Source of the DNA: Rugosimonospora acidiphila
GTDB lineage: Bacteria > Actinomycetota > Actinomycetes > Mycobacteriales > Micromonosporaceae
Direction: 5' to 3'
DNA: 64,000 nucleotides
NCBI RefSeq assembly: GCF_039543385.1
Contig: NZ_BAABJQ010000020.1
Coordinates: forward strand, 62,001 to 126,000
Shown in pieces: positions 17,440 through 26,288 of this stretch. Under the pieces are notes generated by a model. It was not told the origin of the DNA. It searched no databases and saw only the letters and a list, made by a program, of their open reading frames with translations. Positions within the stretch are counted from its first letter, which is position 1. Each line of letters begins with the position of its first letter. The position numbers and the translations under genes were made by a program.

Positions 17440-20148
17440 ATGCATCTACGTCCCGGGTGGCGCCGGCTCGGCGTCTGCGCCGCCGCTGTCGTCCTGAGTA
17501 CGGGGATCCTCGCCGTACCGCCGGCCTCGGCGGACGCTCCCGCCCTGACCATCACCGCTCCCACGCTCGTGTTCACCAAGGGAGACACGCACATCGCGGT
17601 CGCCACCCCGGCCACCAAGGTGGCCTACATCGTCACCGACGAGCAGAGCCTGAACGTCACCTCGGGCACCAGCGACATCTCCGGGGGCACCGGAAGCATC
17701 GACCTGAGCTCGCTCGGCCCCGGCTACTACAACCTGACCGTCGGGGCCGGCGCCACTCTCGACAAGACCACCTTCGCCGTGCTGTCCTCGCTGCCGAGCG
17801 GCGCGATCTCGCCGTCCTCGCCGTTCGGCATCGGCATGCACGCCACCCAGGACTCCAATGCCGGACTGATCCCGACCGTCGCGCAGGTCGGCTTCGGCAC
17901 CGTGCGCTTCGACCTCAAGTGGGCCGACGCGGAGCAGTCTCCCGGCGTGTACAACTTCCCGTCCAATGTGGACGCGGTGGTGAACGCCTTCGACCAGTAC
18001 GGCATCACACCGCTGCCGATCGCGAACTACACCAACCCGCTGTACGACGGCGGCAACACGCCCAGCAGCCCGACCGGGCTCGCGGCCATGGCCAAGTTCA
18101 TGAGCCAGATAGTGACCCACTACCCGTCGGTCAAGGGCATCGAGGTCTTCAACGAGTTCAACGAGAAGACCTTCAACAACACCGGCTGCCTGACCGCGGC
18201 CTGCTACGCGCCGATGCTGGCCACCGCGTACGCCCAGCTCAAGGCCGACCACCCGAACGTCACCGTGGCCGGGCCGTCCACCTTCCAGCAGTCGCCCACG
18301 GCCTTCCTCGACGACCTGTGGAACCTCGGCGGCCTGAACAACCTCGACACGGTCAGCGTCCACCCCTACCTCTACCCGAGCGCCCCCGAGGGGCTGGTAC
18401 CGCTGCTGTCCGGGATCAACGCGTCCATCCGCGCCCACAACAATGGGAAGAGCAAGCCGATCTGGATCACCGAGGACGGCTGGACCAACGGCACCAACCC
18501 CAGCAGCGTCGACGAGGCCACCAGCGCCGACGACCTGATCCGCGCCGAAGCCCTGGCGATGGCCAACGGGGTCACCCAGTTCGACTGGTACGACCTGGTC
18601 AACGACGGCACCGACCCGACCAACGTGGAGCACAACTTCGGCCTCATGCGCCTGCCCACCGCCGGGGAGACCGCCGTGACGCCCAAGCCGGCGCTGGTCA
18701 CCCAGGCGGTCACCATCCGGCAGCTGGCCGGCCTGACGTTCTCCGGTGACGACGGGCTGCCCACGCCCGCGTACTCGGAGCGCTTCGGCTCCGGCGCGGC
18801 CACCACCCGGGTGATGTGGTCGTCCAGCCCGACCGCCGTCACGCTGTCCGCCAAGGCGCCGGTGACGGTGACCGACGAGTACGGCCGCGCCACCCAGCTG
18901 GCCCCCGACAACGGTACGGTCACCGTCGACCTGACCCAGCACCCGGTGTTCGTCAAGGGCTCGGCGACCAACGTTCGGGTCGCGGCGACGCCGAGATTCT
19001 CCGCCACCGTCTGGCCGGCCGTCGCGGTGGGCGACACGGCCCCGGCGACCCTGACCGTGGACCGCCGGCACAGCGGCGGGAGGCCGGGCCTGGCCACGTT
19101 CCGCTTCGGCGACGCCACCTACACCGTGCCGTCGCGCCCCAACCGCGTCACCACGGCCAGCGTGGACCTGCCGGCCTCGACGGTGCTGGGCAAGCGCGAC
19201 CTGGTCGGGCAGGCCGGGCTGGGCAAGAAGGCCAGCGCGCGGCTGGTGACGACCACCCAGACGGTCACCGCCAACACGATGAGCGTCCAACCGGCGGTGA
19301 CCACCACCCCGTTCGGCGCGAGCCTGGCGGTGAACATCGCCAACAACCGCCACTCGGGCAGCACGACGATCAGCAGCATCGACTGGTCGGTGGGTGCGGA
19401 CAGCGGCACGCTGACCTCGGTGCCGGACGTCGCCCCCGGCACCACCGCCACGGTGAACATCCCGGCGCCGTCGGCTGCGCCGTGGCAGTCCTACCCCTTC
19501 AAGGTGACGGTCAACGTGGCCGGCGCGGCCTCGATGGTGCAGTCGGGGCAGACCGGGTTCGATCCGATCACGCCGGACGGCAGCACCACGATGCCACCGA
19601 TCGACCTGGCCACCGACGGCAAGGCGACCTACACCCCGCGCCCGTACGGCGGTGCCGCCGACCTGTCCGGGACCGTGGCGCTGCACTCCAGCGCGGGCGG
19701 CCTGCACGTGAGCGCCGACATCACCGACGACGTGCTCTCCCAGAAGAACCCGGCCTCGACCATGTACCTCGGCGACTCCCTCCAGGTGGCGGTCACCCCG
19801 GCGCTGCCGGGAGCCTCGCCCAACCGGGTCGAGTTCGGCATCGGGCAGACCTCGGCCGGGCCGCAGGTGTACTGCTTCGCCGCCGCGGCGGGCCAGTCCA
19901 CCGGCCTTGTCGACGGCACCGGCGTGCAGGTCACCCGTACCGGGACCGTGACGCACTACGACGTGACGCTGCCGTGGGACCGGCTCGGCTTCGCCGCGGC
20001 GCCCAGCGCACCGTTCGGCATCTCGGTACTGGTCAACGACGACGACAGCGACGGCTTCACCCGGCCGGGCTTCATCGAGTGGGGCAGCGGCATCGCGACC
20101 AGCAAGTCGACGGCGCTGACCTACCCGGCCGAACTCGCCACGCCGTAA
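17440..20148 (+). CDS. Secreted multidomain glycoside hydrolase (clan GH-A-like)
   Basis: A 902-residue exported enzyme starting with a Sec-type signal peptide (basic MHLRPGWRRL, hydrophobic core, PPASADA cleavage near residue 32). Residues ~125-450 form a TIM-barrel glycosidase: GIEVFNEFNE supplies a probable acid/base Glu239 and WITEDGW a probable nucleophile Glu345, the clan A arrangement seen in GH5/GH39-like enzymes. Beta-sandwich regions follow. The last ~190 residues (YGGAADLSGTVALHSSAGG, then DSLQVAV) resemble a CBM9/DOMON-like carbohydrate-binding module. It lies four bases after the importer, so it probably releases the sugar the importer takes up. Exact substrate unknown. Confidence 0.85.
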   Translation: MHLRPGWRRLGVCAAAVVLSTGILAVPPASADAPALTITAPTLVFTKGDTHIAVATPATKVAYIVTDEQSLNVTSGTSDISGGTGSIDLSSLGPGYYNLTVGAGATLDKTTFAVLSSLPSGAISPSSPFGIGMHATQDSNAGLIPTVAQVGFGTVRFDLKWADAEQSPGVYNFPSNVDAVVNAFDQYGITPLPIANYTNPLYDGGNTPSSPTGLAAMAKFMSQIVTHYPSVKGIEVFNEFNEKTFNNTGCLTAACYAPMLATAYAQLKADHPNVTVAGPSTFQQSPTAFLDDLWNLGGLNNLDTVSVHPYLYPSAPEGLVPLLSGINASIRAHNNGKSKPIWITEDGWTNGTNPSSVDEATSADDLIRAEALAMANGVTQFDWYDLVNDGTDPTNVEHNFGLMRLPTAGETAVTPKPALVTQAVTIRQLAGLTFSGDDGLPTPAYSERFGSGAATTRVMWSSSPTAVTLSAKAPVTVTDEYGRATQLAPDNGTVTVDLTQHPVFVKGSATNVRVAATPRFSATVWPAVAVGDTAPATLTVDRRHSGGRPGLATFRFGDATYTVPSRPNRVTTASVDLPASTVLGKRDLVGQAGLGKKASARLVTTTQTVTANTMSVQPAVTTTPFGASLAVNIANNRHSGSTTISSIDWSVGADSGTLTSVPDVAPGTTATVNIPAPSAAPWQSYPFKVTVNVAGAASMVQSGQTGFDPITPDGSTTMPPIDLATDGKATYTPRPYGGAADLSGTVALHSSAGGLHVSADITDDVLSQKNPASTMYLGDSLQVAVTPALPGASPNRVEFGIGQTSAGPQVYCFAAAAGQSTGLVDGTGVQVTRTGTVTHYDVTLPWDRLGFAAAPSAPFGISVLVNDDDSDGFTRPGFIEWGSGIATSKSTALTYPAELATP

Positions 20149-20204
20149 CCCGACCGGTGGCACCTGTCGCCCGTCGCGCCACACGGCGGCAGAGCAACCG
20201 GACC

Positions 20205-20239
20205 GCGGTGCCGGCGGACCTCGTGTCCGCCGGCACCGC
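20205..20239. terminator. Perfect 15-bp hairpin between convergent genes
   Basis: Arms 20205-20219 and 20225-20239 are exact reverse complements around a five-base loop, between the glycosidase stop and the convergent TetR stop. Likely a bidirectional terminator. Confidence 0.85.
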
Positions 20240-20263
20240 CGTGTCCATCGGCACCGCTTCCGC

Positions 20264-20911
20264 TCACCGGTGTGGCGGCACCCCGAGAGCTTTTTCGCGC
20301 AGTGGTGAGGGCGCGGCGGCTTCCCCTCGTACGCCCTGGAACAGCGTGTCCACCAGCCGGTCGGCGAACTGTTCGGTCAGCGGGAGGTCCGGGATCAGCA
20401 GGCGGTGGTAGCAGGCGCCCCACAGCTGGTCGACGAGCCCCTCGCTGTCCACGTCCTTCCGCAGCTGCCCGGCGGCCTTGGCCGCGTCCAGCCGCTGCAC
20501 GGCCAGCGCCCGCCGGGGACCGCTGTAGCGCTCCCGCCATGCGGCCATCAGGTCGCCGTCGGTCTGCGCGGCGCCGAGCAGCTCCCGAACCACCCGTCCG
20601 GCGCTGGTCCGGGTGGCCAGCCGCACCCAGTTGCGCAGCTGGCTGCGCAGGTCCGCCTCGATGTCGCCGGTGTCCGGAAAGGCCAGCACCGGGCTGGTGG
20701 CCGCGAAGTAACCGTCGAAGGCCAGCGCGCCCCGGGACGGCCACCACTTGTGCACCGTGACCCGGCTGGCCCCGGCCCGCTCGGCCACCTTCTCCACGGT
20801 GAAGCCGGCCATCCCCTCCTCCAGCAGCAACTCCCCCGCCGCCGTGAGGATCTCGGCGCGCACCTCGTCGGCGGGGCGGCGCCCGCGACCGCGACGGATC
20901 GGTGTGCCCAT
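20264..20911 (-). CDS. TetR-family transcriptional regulator
   Basis: A 215-residue repressor. The N-terminal HTH is clear: VRAEILTAAGELLLEEGMAGFTVEKVAERAGASRVTVHKWWPSRGALAFDGYF. The C-terminal helical domain (TetR_C-type, LRSQLRNWVRLATRTSAGRVVRELL) binds an unknown small ligand. The ATG at 20911 is preferred; a GTG two codons upstream is possible. It is divergent from the alcohol dehydrogenase/SDR/NTF2 genes and probably represses them through the short intergenic region, which carries repeated TGTTCA-like elements. Confidence 0.92.
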   Translation of the reverse strand: MGTPIRRGRGRRPADEVRAEILTAAGELLLEEGMAGFTVEKVAERAGASRVTVHKWWPSRGALAFDGYFAATSPVLAFPDTGDIEADLRSQLRNWVRLATRTSAGRVVRELLGAAQTDGDLMAAWRERYSGPRRALAVQRLDAAKAAGQLRKDVDSEGLVDQLWGACYHRLLIPDLPLTEQFADRLVDTLFQGVRGEAAAPSPLREKALGVPPHR

Positions 20912-20938
20912 CGTCACCCCATCAGGAATATGGCCACT

Positions 20939-20972
20939 GTGTTCATTTAAAGCTAGTGTACAGCGTGTTCAT
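20939..20972. promoter_or_regulatory. Candidate TetR operator between divergent genes
   Basis: GTGTTCAT occurs at 20939-20946 and again at 20965-20972, with the palindromic TGTACA at 20957-20962 between them. Located in the 90-base gap between the TetR gene and the dehydrogenase gene, this is the natural place for a TetR dimer to block both promoters. Confidence 0.45.
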
Positions 20973-21001
20973 AAGTTACCGCAGCACCTAGGGAGGCCGC
21001 C

Positions 21002-22006
21002 ATGCGCGCCGCCGTTCTCACCGCCACCGAAACGCCCCTCGATCTGGTCGAACGGGAGATCCCCACGCCCGGCCCGGGCGAGATCCTCGTTCGCGTCACC
21101 GCCTGCGGCATGTGCTTCACCGAGGTGAACCTGCTCCACGGCGCGTACCCCTTCGCCCGGTTCCCGGTGGTGCCCGGCCACGAGATCACCGGTGTGGTCG
21201 AGGCGCTCGGCCCCGGCGTCGACTTCCCGGCCGTCGGCACCCGCGTGGGCGCCCAGTTCCTCTACTCCTCCTGCGGCCACTGCGACTACTGCGTGCGCGG
21301 CGACCAGATCCTGTGCCTGAGCAAGCGGATCACCGGCATCGGCGTCGACGGCGGCTACGCGGAGTACTTCATCGGCAGGGCCGGCTTCGTCACCCCGCTG
21401 CCGGAGGGCCTGGACCCGGTGGCCGCGGCCCCGCTGATGTGCGCGGGCATCACCGCGTTCAACGGGCTACGCCGCGCCGGCGCCACCGCCGGGTCCCGGG
21501 TGGCGGTCGTGGGCTCCGGCGGCGTGGGCAACCTGGCCATCCGGTTCGCGTTGGCCATGGGCGCCCGGGTCGCGGTCGTCAACCGCTCCCGCGCCGGCGA
21601 GGAGGACCTGCTGGGGCTGGGCGTCGAGCGCGTGATCGCCTCGGGTGAGACCGACCCCGCCGCGGCGCTGAAGTCCTGGGGCGGCGCCGACCTGGTCGCG
21701 AACGCCTCCCCGAGCACCGAGGCCGCCGCGGCCACCCTGGGCGGGCTCGCCCCGGACGGGACGCTGCTGCTGCTCGGCTACGGGCACAACCCGCTGGTGC
21801 TGCCCACCATGCCGATGATTCTCAACCGCCTGCACGTGATGGCCTCCCCGTCGGGCTCGCCGCACGACCTGCGCGACACCCTCGCGTTCGCGGCCACGCA
21901 CGGCATCCTGCCGGAGGTGACCCCGGTGTCGCTGGACGCGGCCCCGGGCGCCCTGGCCGACATGACCGCCGGCACCTCGCACGGCCGCCACGTCATCACC
22001 TTCTGA
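21002..22006 (+). CDS. Zinc-dependent alcohol dehydrogenase (MDR superfamily)
   Basis: A 334-residue NAD(P)-dependent dehydrogenase. Catalytic zinc ligands are visible as Cys35 (ACGMC) and His60-Glu61 (PGHE); the structural zinc site is the four-cysteine run Cys91/94/97/105 (CGHCDYC...C). The Rossmann motif is VVGSGGVGNLAIRFA. GGGAGG lies just before the ATG. It probably forms a TetR-controlled unit with the SDR and NTF2-like genes for oxidation or reduction of an alcohol or aldehyde of unknown identity. Confidence 0.92.
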   Translation: MRAAVLTATETPLDLVEREIPTPGPGEILVRVTACGMCFTEVNLLHGAYPFARFPVVPGHEITGVVEALGPGVDFPAVGTRVGAQFLYSSCGHCDYCVRGDQILCLSKRITGIGVDGGYAEYFIGRAGFVTPLPEGLDPVAAAPLMCAGITAFNGLRRAGATAGSRVAVVGSGGVGNLAIRFALAMGARVAVVNRSRAGEEDLLGLGVERVIASGETDPAAALKSWGGADLVANASPSTEAAAATLGGLAPDGTLLLLGYGHNPLVLPTMPMILNRLHVMASPSGSPHDLRDTLAFAATHGILPEVTPVSLDAAPGALADMTAGTSHGRHVITF

Positions 22007-22041
22007 CCTCGCCCGCCGACCCATCCGGGAGCCACATCAAC

Positions 22042-22932
22042 ATGTCCAAGATCATTCTTATCACCGGCGCCTCCAGCGGCTTCGGCGCGCTGTCCGCCCG
22101 GGCCCTGGCCCGGGCCGGGCACACCGTGTACGCCGGCATGCGCGACCTCGCCGGGCGCAACGCCGGCGCGGCGGACGAGGCCAGGCGGTACGCCGCCGCG
22201 AACGGCGTCGACCTGCGCACCGTCGAACTCGACGTCTCCTCCCAGCCCTCGGTGGACGCCGCCATCGCCGCGGTGCTCCACGGCTCCGGCCGCATCGACG
22301 TGGTCATGCACAACGCCGGGCACATGGTGACCGGCCCGGCCGAGGCGTTCACCCCGGAGGAGATCGCCGCCGTCTACGACACCAACGTGCTGGGCACCCA
22401 GCGGGTCAACCGGGCCGTGCTGCCGCACCTGCGGGCCGCCGGCCGGGGCCTGCTGCTCTGGATCGGTAGCAGCAGCACCCGGGGCGGTACCCCGCCGTAC
22501 CTGGCGCCGTACTTCGCGGCCAAGGCGGGCATGGACGCGTTGGCCGTCAGCTACGCGGCCGAGCTGGCCCGGTTCGGCATCGAGACGTCGATCGTGGTGC
22601 CCGGCTCGTTCACCAGCGGCACCAACCACTTCGCCAACTCCGGCCACCCCGCCGACGGGGCCACGGTCGCCGCGTACGACGAGCGCTACCCCGGCCTCAT
22701 GGAGCAGGTCTCCGCGCGGCTGGCGGCGCTGGCCCCGCCGGACGCCGATGTCGCCCAGGTCGCCGACGCGGTGGTGCGCGTCGTGGACCAGCCGGAGGGC
22801 AGCCGCCCGTTCCGGGTTCACGTCGATCCGGCCAACGACGGCTCGGAAGAGGTTAGCGTGGTGGCCGACCGCATCCGCGTCGAGTTCCTGCGCCGCATCG
22901 GCCTGGACGACGTGCTCACCCCGGGCGCCTGA
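22042..22932 (+). CDS. Short-chain dehydrogenase/reductase (SDR)
   Basis: A 296-residue classical SDR. The cofactor motif is TGASSGFG at the N-terminus, and NAG is conserved (HNAGHM). The catalytic Ser lies in GSSSTRGG; the usual YxxxK is read here as YFAAKAG. The second cofactor region VVPGSFTSGT follows. It probably reduces a carbonyl or oxidises a hydroxyl with NAD(P)H. It sits 35 bases after the alcohol dehydrogenase and 12 bases before the NTF2-like gene, consistent with one transcript. Confidence 0.92.
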   Translation: MSKIILITGASSGFGALSARALARAGHTVYAGMRDLAGRNAGAADEARRYAAANGVDLRTVELDVSSQPSVDAAIAAVLHGSGRIDVVMHNAGHMVTGPAEAFTPEEIAAVYDTNVLGTQRVNRAVLPHLRAAGRGLLLWIGSSSTRGGTPPYLAPYFAAKAGMDALAVSYAAELARFGIETSIVVPGSFTSGTNHFANSGHPADGATVAAYDERYPGLMEQVSARLAALAPPDADVAQVADAVVRVVDQPEGSRPFRVHVDPANDGSEEVSVVADRIRVEFLRRIGLDDVLTPGA

Positions 22933-22944
22933 GGGAGCTACGCC

Positions 22945-23268
22945 ATGACCACCACCCTGCCGGCGCCCGCACAGGCGCTGATCGACGCCGCGAACCGCGG
23001 CGACCTCGAAGGGTTCCTCGACGCCTTCACCGACCACGGCGTGGTCGACGACTGGGGCCGCGAGTTCCGCGGTCGCTCGGCCATCCGGGGCTGGAGCGAC
23101 GGGGAGTTCATCGGGGTACGGGTGTCCCTCGAGGTCACCGGGGTGACCGGCGGCGGCGACGAGTACACGGTCACCGCCCAGGTCGGCGGCGACGGCTTCA
23201 ACGGCCCGAGCCACTTCTCGTTCCGGATCAGCGGCTCGCACGTGACCCGGATGACCATCCGGGCCTGA
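22945..23268 (+). CDS. NTF2/SnoaL-like small protein
   Basis: A 107-residue protein of the cone-shaped NTF2/SnoaL fold: an N-terminal helix followed by the family-like ALIDAANRGDLEGFLDAFTDHGVVDDWGREFRG and a beta-rich C-terminus. Such proteins are isomerases, cyclases, small-ligand binders or accessory subunits; catalysis cannot be inferred. It is third in the presumed TetR-controlled operon. The stop is followed by a hairpin shared with the convergent radical SAM gene. Confidence 0.85.
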   Translation: MTTTLPAPAQALIDAANRGDLEGFLDAFTDHGVVDDWGREFRGRSAIRGWSDGEFIGVRVSLEVTGVTGGGDEYTVTAQVGGDGFNGPSHFSFRISGSHVTRMTIRA

Positions 23269-23280
23269 CCCCGGGCCCGT

Positions 23281-23312
23281 GGCCCCCGCCGACCGATCAG
23301 CTGGCGGGGGCC
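23281..23312. terminator. Hairpin at the convergence of the NTF2-like and STM4011-like genes
   Basis: GGCCCCCGCC at 23281-23290 and its exact complement at 23303-23312 flank a 12-base loop. It overlaps the last codons of the minus-strand gene and could end both transcripts. Confidence 0.65.
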
Positions 23313-24181
23313 GCGGTCGTCGTCTGATACTCGTCGGGCCAGCCGGCCGGGATGCGCTCCAGCACCCCGCCGGCGAAGACCTCCCGCAGCCCCAGCGGCT
23401 TGAGGTGCACGTAGCCGATGTGGCAGTCGCACACGGCGTTGGTGCAGCCACGGGGGGCCAGCGCCGAGCGCCACGAACCGTCGTACAGGTTGCCGATCGG
23501 GGTCGGGATGAAGTGGCAGCGCCGCACCGTGCCGTCGCCGAGCACCGACACCACCGTCTCGCCGGCGTGGCAGGGCCGGTCCAGCGACAGGTGCGGGCGC
23601 ACGCTGTAACCGAACAGCGGGTCCAGCGCCGTCCAGTCGGCCTCCTGCTCCGGCGGGTACCGGTGGCCCTCGGCGGCGTTGACCCACAGGTACGTCTCGG
23701 GCGGCAGGGCGGCCCGCAGCGCCCGGGCCGGCGCCAGGTGCTCGGGCAGCCCGACGACGCCGACGGAGAACCGCACGCCCAACTCGTCCAGTCGCCGGCA
23801 GCGCGCCAGGAACCGGTCCTGGGTCACCTGCCCGGGGTGGTAGGTCGCCCAGAGGGCCACCGCGTCCCGGTCGGCCTCGGCCAGCCAGTCCGGCCGGGCC
23901 GCCAGGTTGGTCTGGATGGCGACCCGGCTCAGGTGCGGCAGCCGGGACAGCGCGACTATCGCGTCCCGGTACCAGCGGCGGGTCAGCCCCTCGCCCCACG
24001 GCGTGAACAGCACCGACAGCCCCACGTCCCGGCTGGCCTCGGCCCAGGAGACGAAGCGCTCCAGCGCCTCGCGGTCGGCGCGCAGCAGCTCCGGCGGGTC
24101 GTGCCGCTTGGCGAACGGGCAGTACGGGCAGTCGTAGTTGCAGCTGGCCAGCGGGCCCCGGTAGAGGATCGACAGGTTCAC
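23297..24181 (-). CDS. Radical SAM protein, STM4011 family
   Basis: A 294-residue iron-sulfur enzyme. The radical SAM motif is C14-NYD-C18-PY-C21. The C-terminal third has extra cysteines (RPCHAG, RRCHFI, GCTNAVCDCHIGY) that could hold auxiliary clusters in a SPASM-like way. The GTG start overlaps the STM4012-like stop (GTGA). Sequence and gene order identify the STM4011 family, named after a Salmonella locus and found with STM4012-4015 in diverse bacteria; to my knowledge its reaction is undescribed. It is the last gene of this five-family operon. I infer radical modification of a protein or small molecule. Confidence 0.88.
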   Translation of the reverse strand: MNLSILYRGPLASCNYDCPYCPFAKRHDPPELLRADREALERFVSWAEASRDVGLSVLFTPWGEGLTRRWYRDAIVALSRLPHLSRVAIQTNLAARPDWLAEADRDAVALWATYHPGQVTQDRFLARCRRLDELGVRFSVGVVGLPEHLAPARALRAALPPETYLWVNAAEGHRYPPEQEADWTALDPLFGYSVRPHLSLDRPCHAGETVVSVLGDGTVRRCHFIPTPIGNLYDGSWRSALAPRGCTNAVCDCHIGYVHLKPLGLREVFAGGVLERIPAGWPDEYQTTTAAPAS

Positions 24182-25485
24182 CGCAGCGCGTACCCGTCCA
24201 TCGCCGAGCGCACCGCGCCGGAGACCAGCCACGGGCCGATCAGGTCGGAGCGGGCCATCCCCTCCGCGGTGAGCCGGTCGCCCTCCTCGTCCAGCCAGCC
24301 CCGCTCGCACAGCCGCGCCAGCTCCGGGAAGTCGTCCTGGTGCGCGGCGCCGAAGCGGGTCCGGTAGGCCGCGGCGTCGACCCCGTCGGCACGCAGCAAC
24401 GACTTGATCAGCCAGCGACGGCGCTGCTCGGCGTCGTCGAGCCGGTAGCCGACCTCGGCGACGTCGAAATCGGCGGCCGGGCGGGCGAGGTAGTCGTCGA
24501 TGACCGCCCGGACCCGCGACACCGCCACCGCGTAGTCGAACGAGTAGTGCAGTCCGGCCGTGTACGAGCGGGCGCCGCAGCCCAGCCCGACCGAGCCGTC
24601 GTCCTGGCAGGAGTAGTCGGGCCCGTCCGGCGCCGGTACGTCGGCCCGCCGGAACTGGCGCATCGACTCCTGCCGGTACCCGGCGTCGGTGAGCACCTCC
24701 ACCGCCTCCCGGTACCGGGCCAGCCGCTGCGCGTCCCAGTCCGCCTGGTCGGCGGCGCGCCGGCCCAGGCCGGTCAGCGGCCGCACGTACAGCGGGTAGA
24801 GGTACAGCTCCTCGGGCCGCCAGGCCAGCGCGGCGTCGAGGCTGGCGCGCCACGTCGTCGCGGTCTGCCCGTCGATGCCGTAGATCAGGTCGATGTTCAG
24901 GGTCGGGGCCCCGGCGTCCCGGATCGCGGCCAGCGCCCGCTCGACCTCGACCCGGCGCTGCGGGCGGACCGCCGCCCGGGCCTCGGTGTCGAGGAAGCTC
25001 TGCACGCCGATGCTGATCCGGGTCGCGCCGCGGGCCACGAGCACCGACAGCCGGTCGGGGGTGGCCGTGGCGGGTGAGGTCTCCACCGCCAGCGGCAGCC
25101 GACCCAGCGGCGCCCCCATCGTGGCGGCCGCGATGTCGCACAGCTCGTCCAGCTCCCCGGCGGTGAGGTAGGTGGGGGTGCCGCCGCCGAACGCGACCCG
25201 GGCGAAGCCCGCGTCCGCGCCCAGCGCCGCCCGGACCCGCCCGGCCTGCCGGCGCAACTGCGCCAGGTAGGCGGTCACCTGCTCGGCCGGCGGCCGGGCC
25301 CGGGTGAACAGGTTGCAGAACCCGCAGCGCATCTCGCAGAAGGGCAGGTGCACGTACAGCATCAGCGCGTCGCGCGGCTCGGCCGCCCACACCTCGGACA
25401 GCGGCGGACGTGGCCGCAGCGGCCGGTACGCGGTCTTGTGCGGGTACGCGTAGAGGTAGCCCTGGTACGGCGAGCCGTCGAGCAT
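24178..25485 (-). CDS. Radical SAM protein, STM4012 family (HemN-like)
   Basis: A 435-residue coproporphyrinogen-oxidase-like radical SAM protein. The cluster motif is C50-EMR-C54-GF-C57, preceded by the HemN-typical YVHLPFC. GGGTPTYL, the ETSPATAT segment and RISIGVQSF also match the HemW/HemN superfamily. A HemN-like C-terminal helical domain is present. Family placement comes from the context of STM4011, STM4013, STM4014 and STM4015 homologues. The ATG at 25485 forms TGATG with the previous stop; a GTG one codon upstream is possible. Probably catalyses SAM-dependent radical chemistry; heme synthesis itself is unlikely given the neighbours. Confidence 0.88.
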   Translation of the reverse strand: MLDGSPYQGYLYAYPHKTAYRPLRPRPPLSEVWAAEPRDALMLYVHLPFCEMRCGFCNLFTRARPPAEQVTAYLAQLRRQAGRVRAALGADAGFARVAFGGGTPTYLTAGELDELCDIAAATMGAPLGRLPLAVETSPATATPDRLSVLVARGATRISIGVQSFLDTEARAAVRPQRRVEVERALAAIRDAGAPTLNIDLIYGIDGQTATTWRASLDAALAWRPEELYLYPLYVRPLTGLGRRAADQADWDAQRLARYREAVEVLTDAGYRQESMRQFRRADVPAPDGPDYSCQDDGSVGLGCGARSYTAGLHYSFDYAVAVSRVRAVIDDYLARPAADFDVAEVGYRLDDAEQRRRWLIKSLLRADGVDAAAYRTRFGAAHQDDFPELARLCERGWLDEEGDRLTAEGMARSDLIGPWLVSGAVRSAMDGYALR

Positions 25486-26288
25486 CACCACTCCTGTCGG
25501 TCGAGCGTGAACTGGGCGTACGGCACCGTCCACACCACCTCGTGACCGAGGCGGTGCCCGTGCTGGCCGTCCTCCCCGTAGGCCGTGCCGTGGTCGGAGC
25601 AGACGATGGTGAACACCGGGCGCCCCCGGCCGGCCACCAGCCCGAACAGCCGGGGCAGGCGCGCGTCGACGTAGCGCAGGGCCTCGGCGTGGCTGTCCAC
25701 GCCGTCCTCGGCCGCGCCGGGCAGGTAGTGGCGGTTGGGTTGGTGGATGGCCGCGACGTTGAGGAAGGTGAACAGCGGCCGGCCCTCCGGCAGCCGCGCC
25801 AACACCTCGGCCAGCCGGTCGAGCTGTGCGTCCAGGCAGCCGTGGGCGGTCACCCCGAAGCTCGGCTCCCAGTGCGCCTCGGCGAACAGGCCGGGCAGCA
25901 CCGCGCCGAGCGGGCTGCGCCGGTTGAAGAAGCCGACCCCGCCCAGGCACAGCGTGTGGTAGCCGGCGCCGGCCAGCGCGGTGGGCAGGTCGGGCTCGTC
26001 GAACACCCAGGTGTCGCCGCCGGTGGTCTCGCTGCCCGGGAACCGGGCGGCGAACAGCCGCTCGTGCGGGCCGCCCTCGACCGGCGTCGGTAGGAAGCCC
26101 GCGAAGAACGCGTGGTGCGCCGCGTACGTGAAGCTGGCCGGCGTGTGCCGCCGCTCCCATCGCCCGCCCGGCAGCACCGCGGCCAGGTGCGGGGTGCGCC
26201 CCGAGTCGACCAGCTCGGCGGCAACGTCATAGCGCAGCGTGTCGAGGGTGACGAACAGCAGGTCGTGGCCGCCGATCAGGTCGCGCAC
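25485..26288 (-). CDS. STM4013/SEN3800-family hydrolase (alkaline phosphatase/sulfatase fold)
   Basis: A 267-residue metal-dependent hydrolase. The N-terminal LLFVTLDTLRYD gives the metal-binding Asp16 and a candidate nucleophile Thr17 of the alkaline-phosphatase superfamily; the C-terminal VCSDHGTAYGEDGQHGHRLGHE provides the Asp-His pair and another His. It likely cleaves or transfers a phosphate or sulfate ester or phosphonate; substrate unknown. The GTG at 26288 has GGGGAGG six bases upstream and overlaps the ATP-grasp gene by 13 bases. The longer upstream frame is arginine-rich shadow sequence. Confidence 0.85.
   Translation of the reverse strand: MRDLIGGHDLLFVTLDTLRYDVAAELVDSGRTPHLAAVLPGGRWERRHTPASFTYAAHHAFFAGFLPTPVEGGPHERLFAARFPGSETTGGDTWVFDEPDLPTALAGAGYHTLCLGGVGFFNRRSPLGAVLPGLFAEAHWEPSFGVTAHGCLDAQLDRLAEVLARLPEGRPLFTFLNVAAIHQPNRHYLPGAAEDGVDSHAEALRYVDARLPRLFGLVAGRGRPVFTIVCSDHGTAYGEDGQHGHRLGHEVVWTVPYAQFTLDRQEW

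Noticed and set aside
17446..20184. A 912-codon minus-strand frame opposite the glycosidase
   Set aside because: It lacks any recognisable motif and mirrors the codon pattern of the real plus-strand gene.
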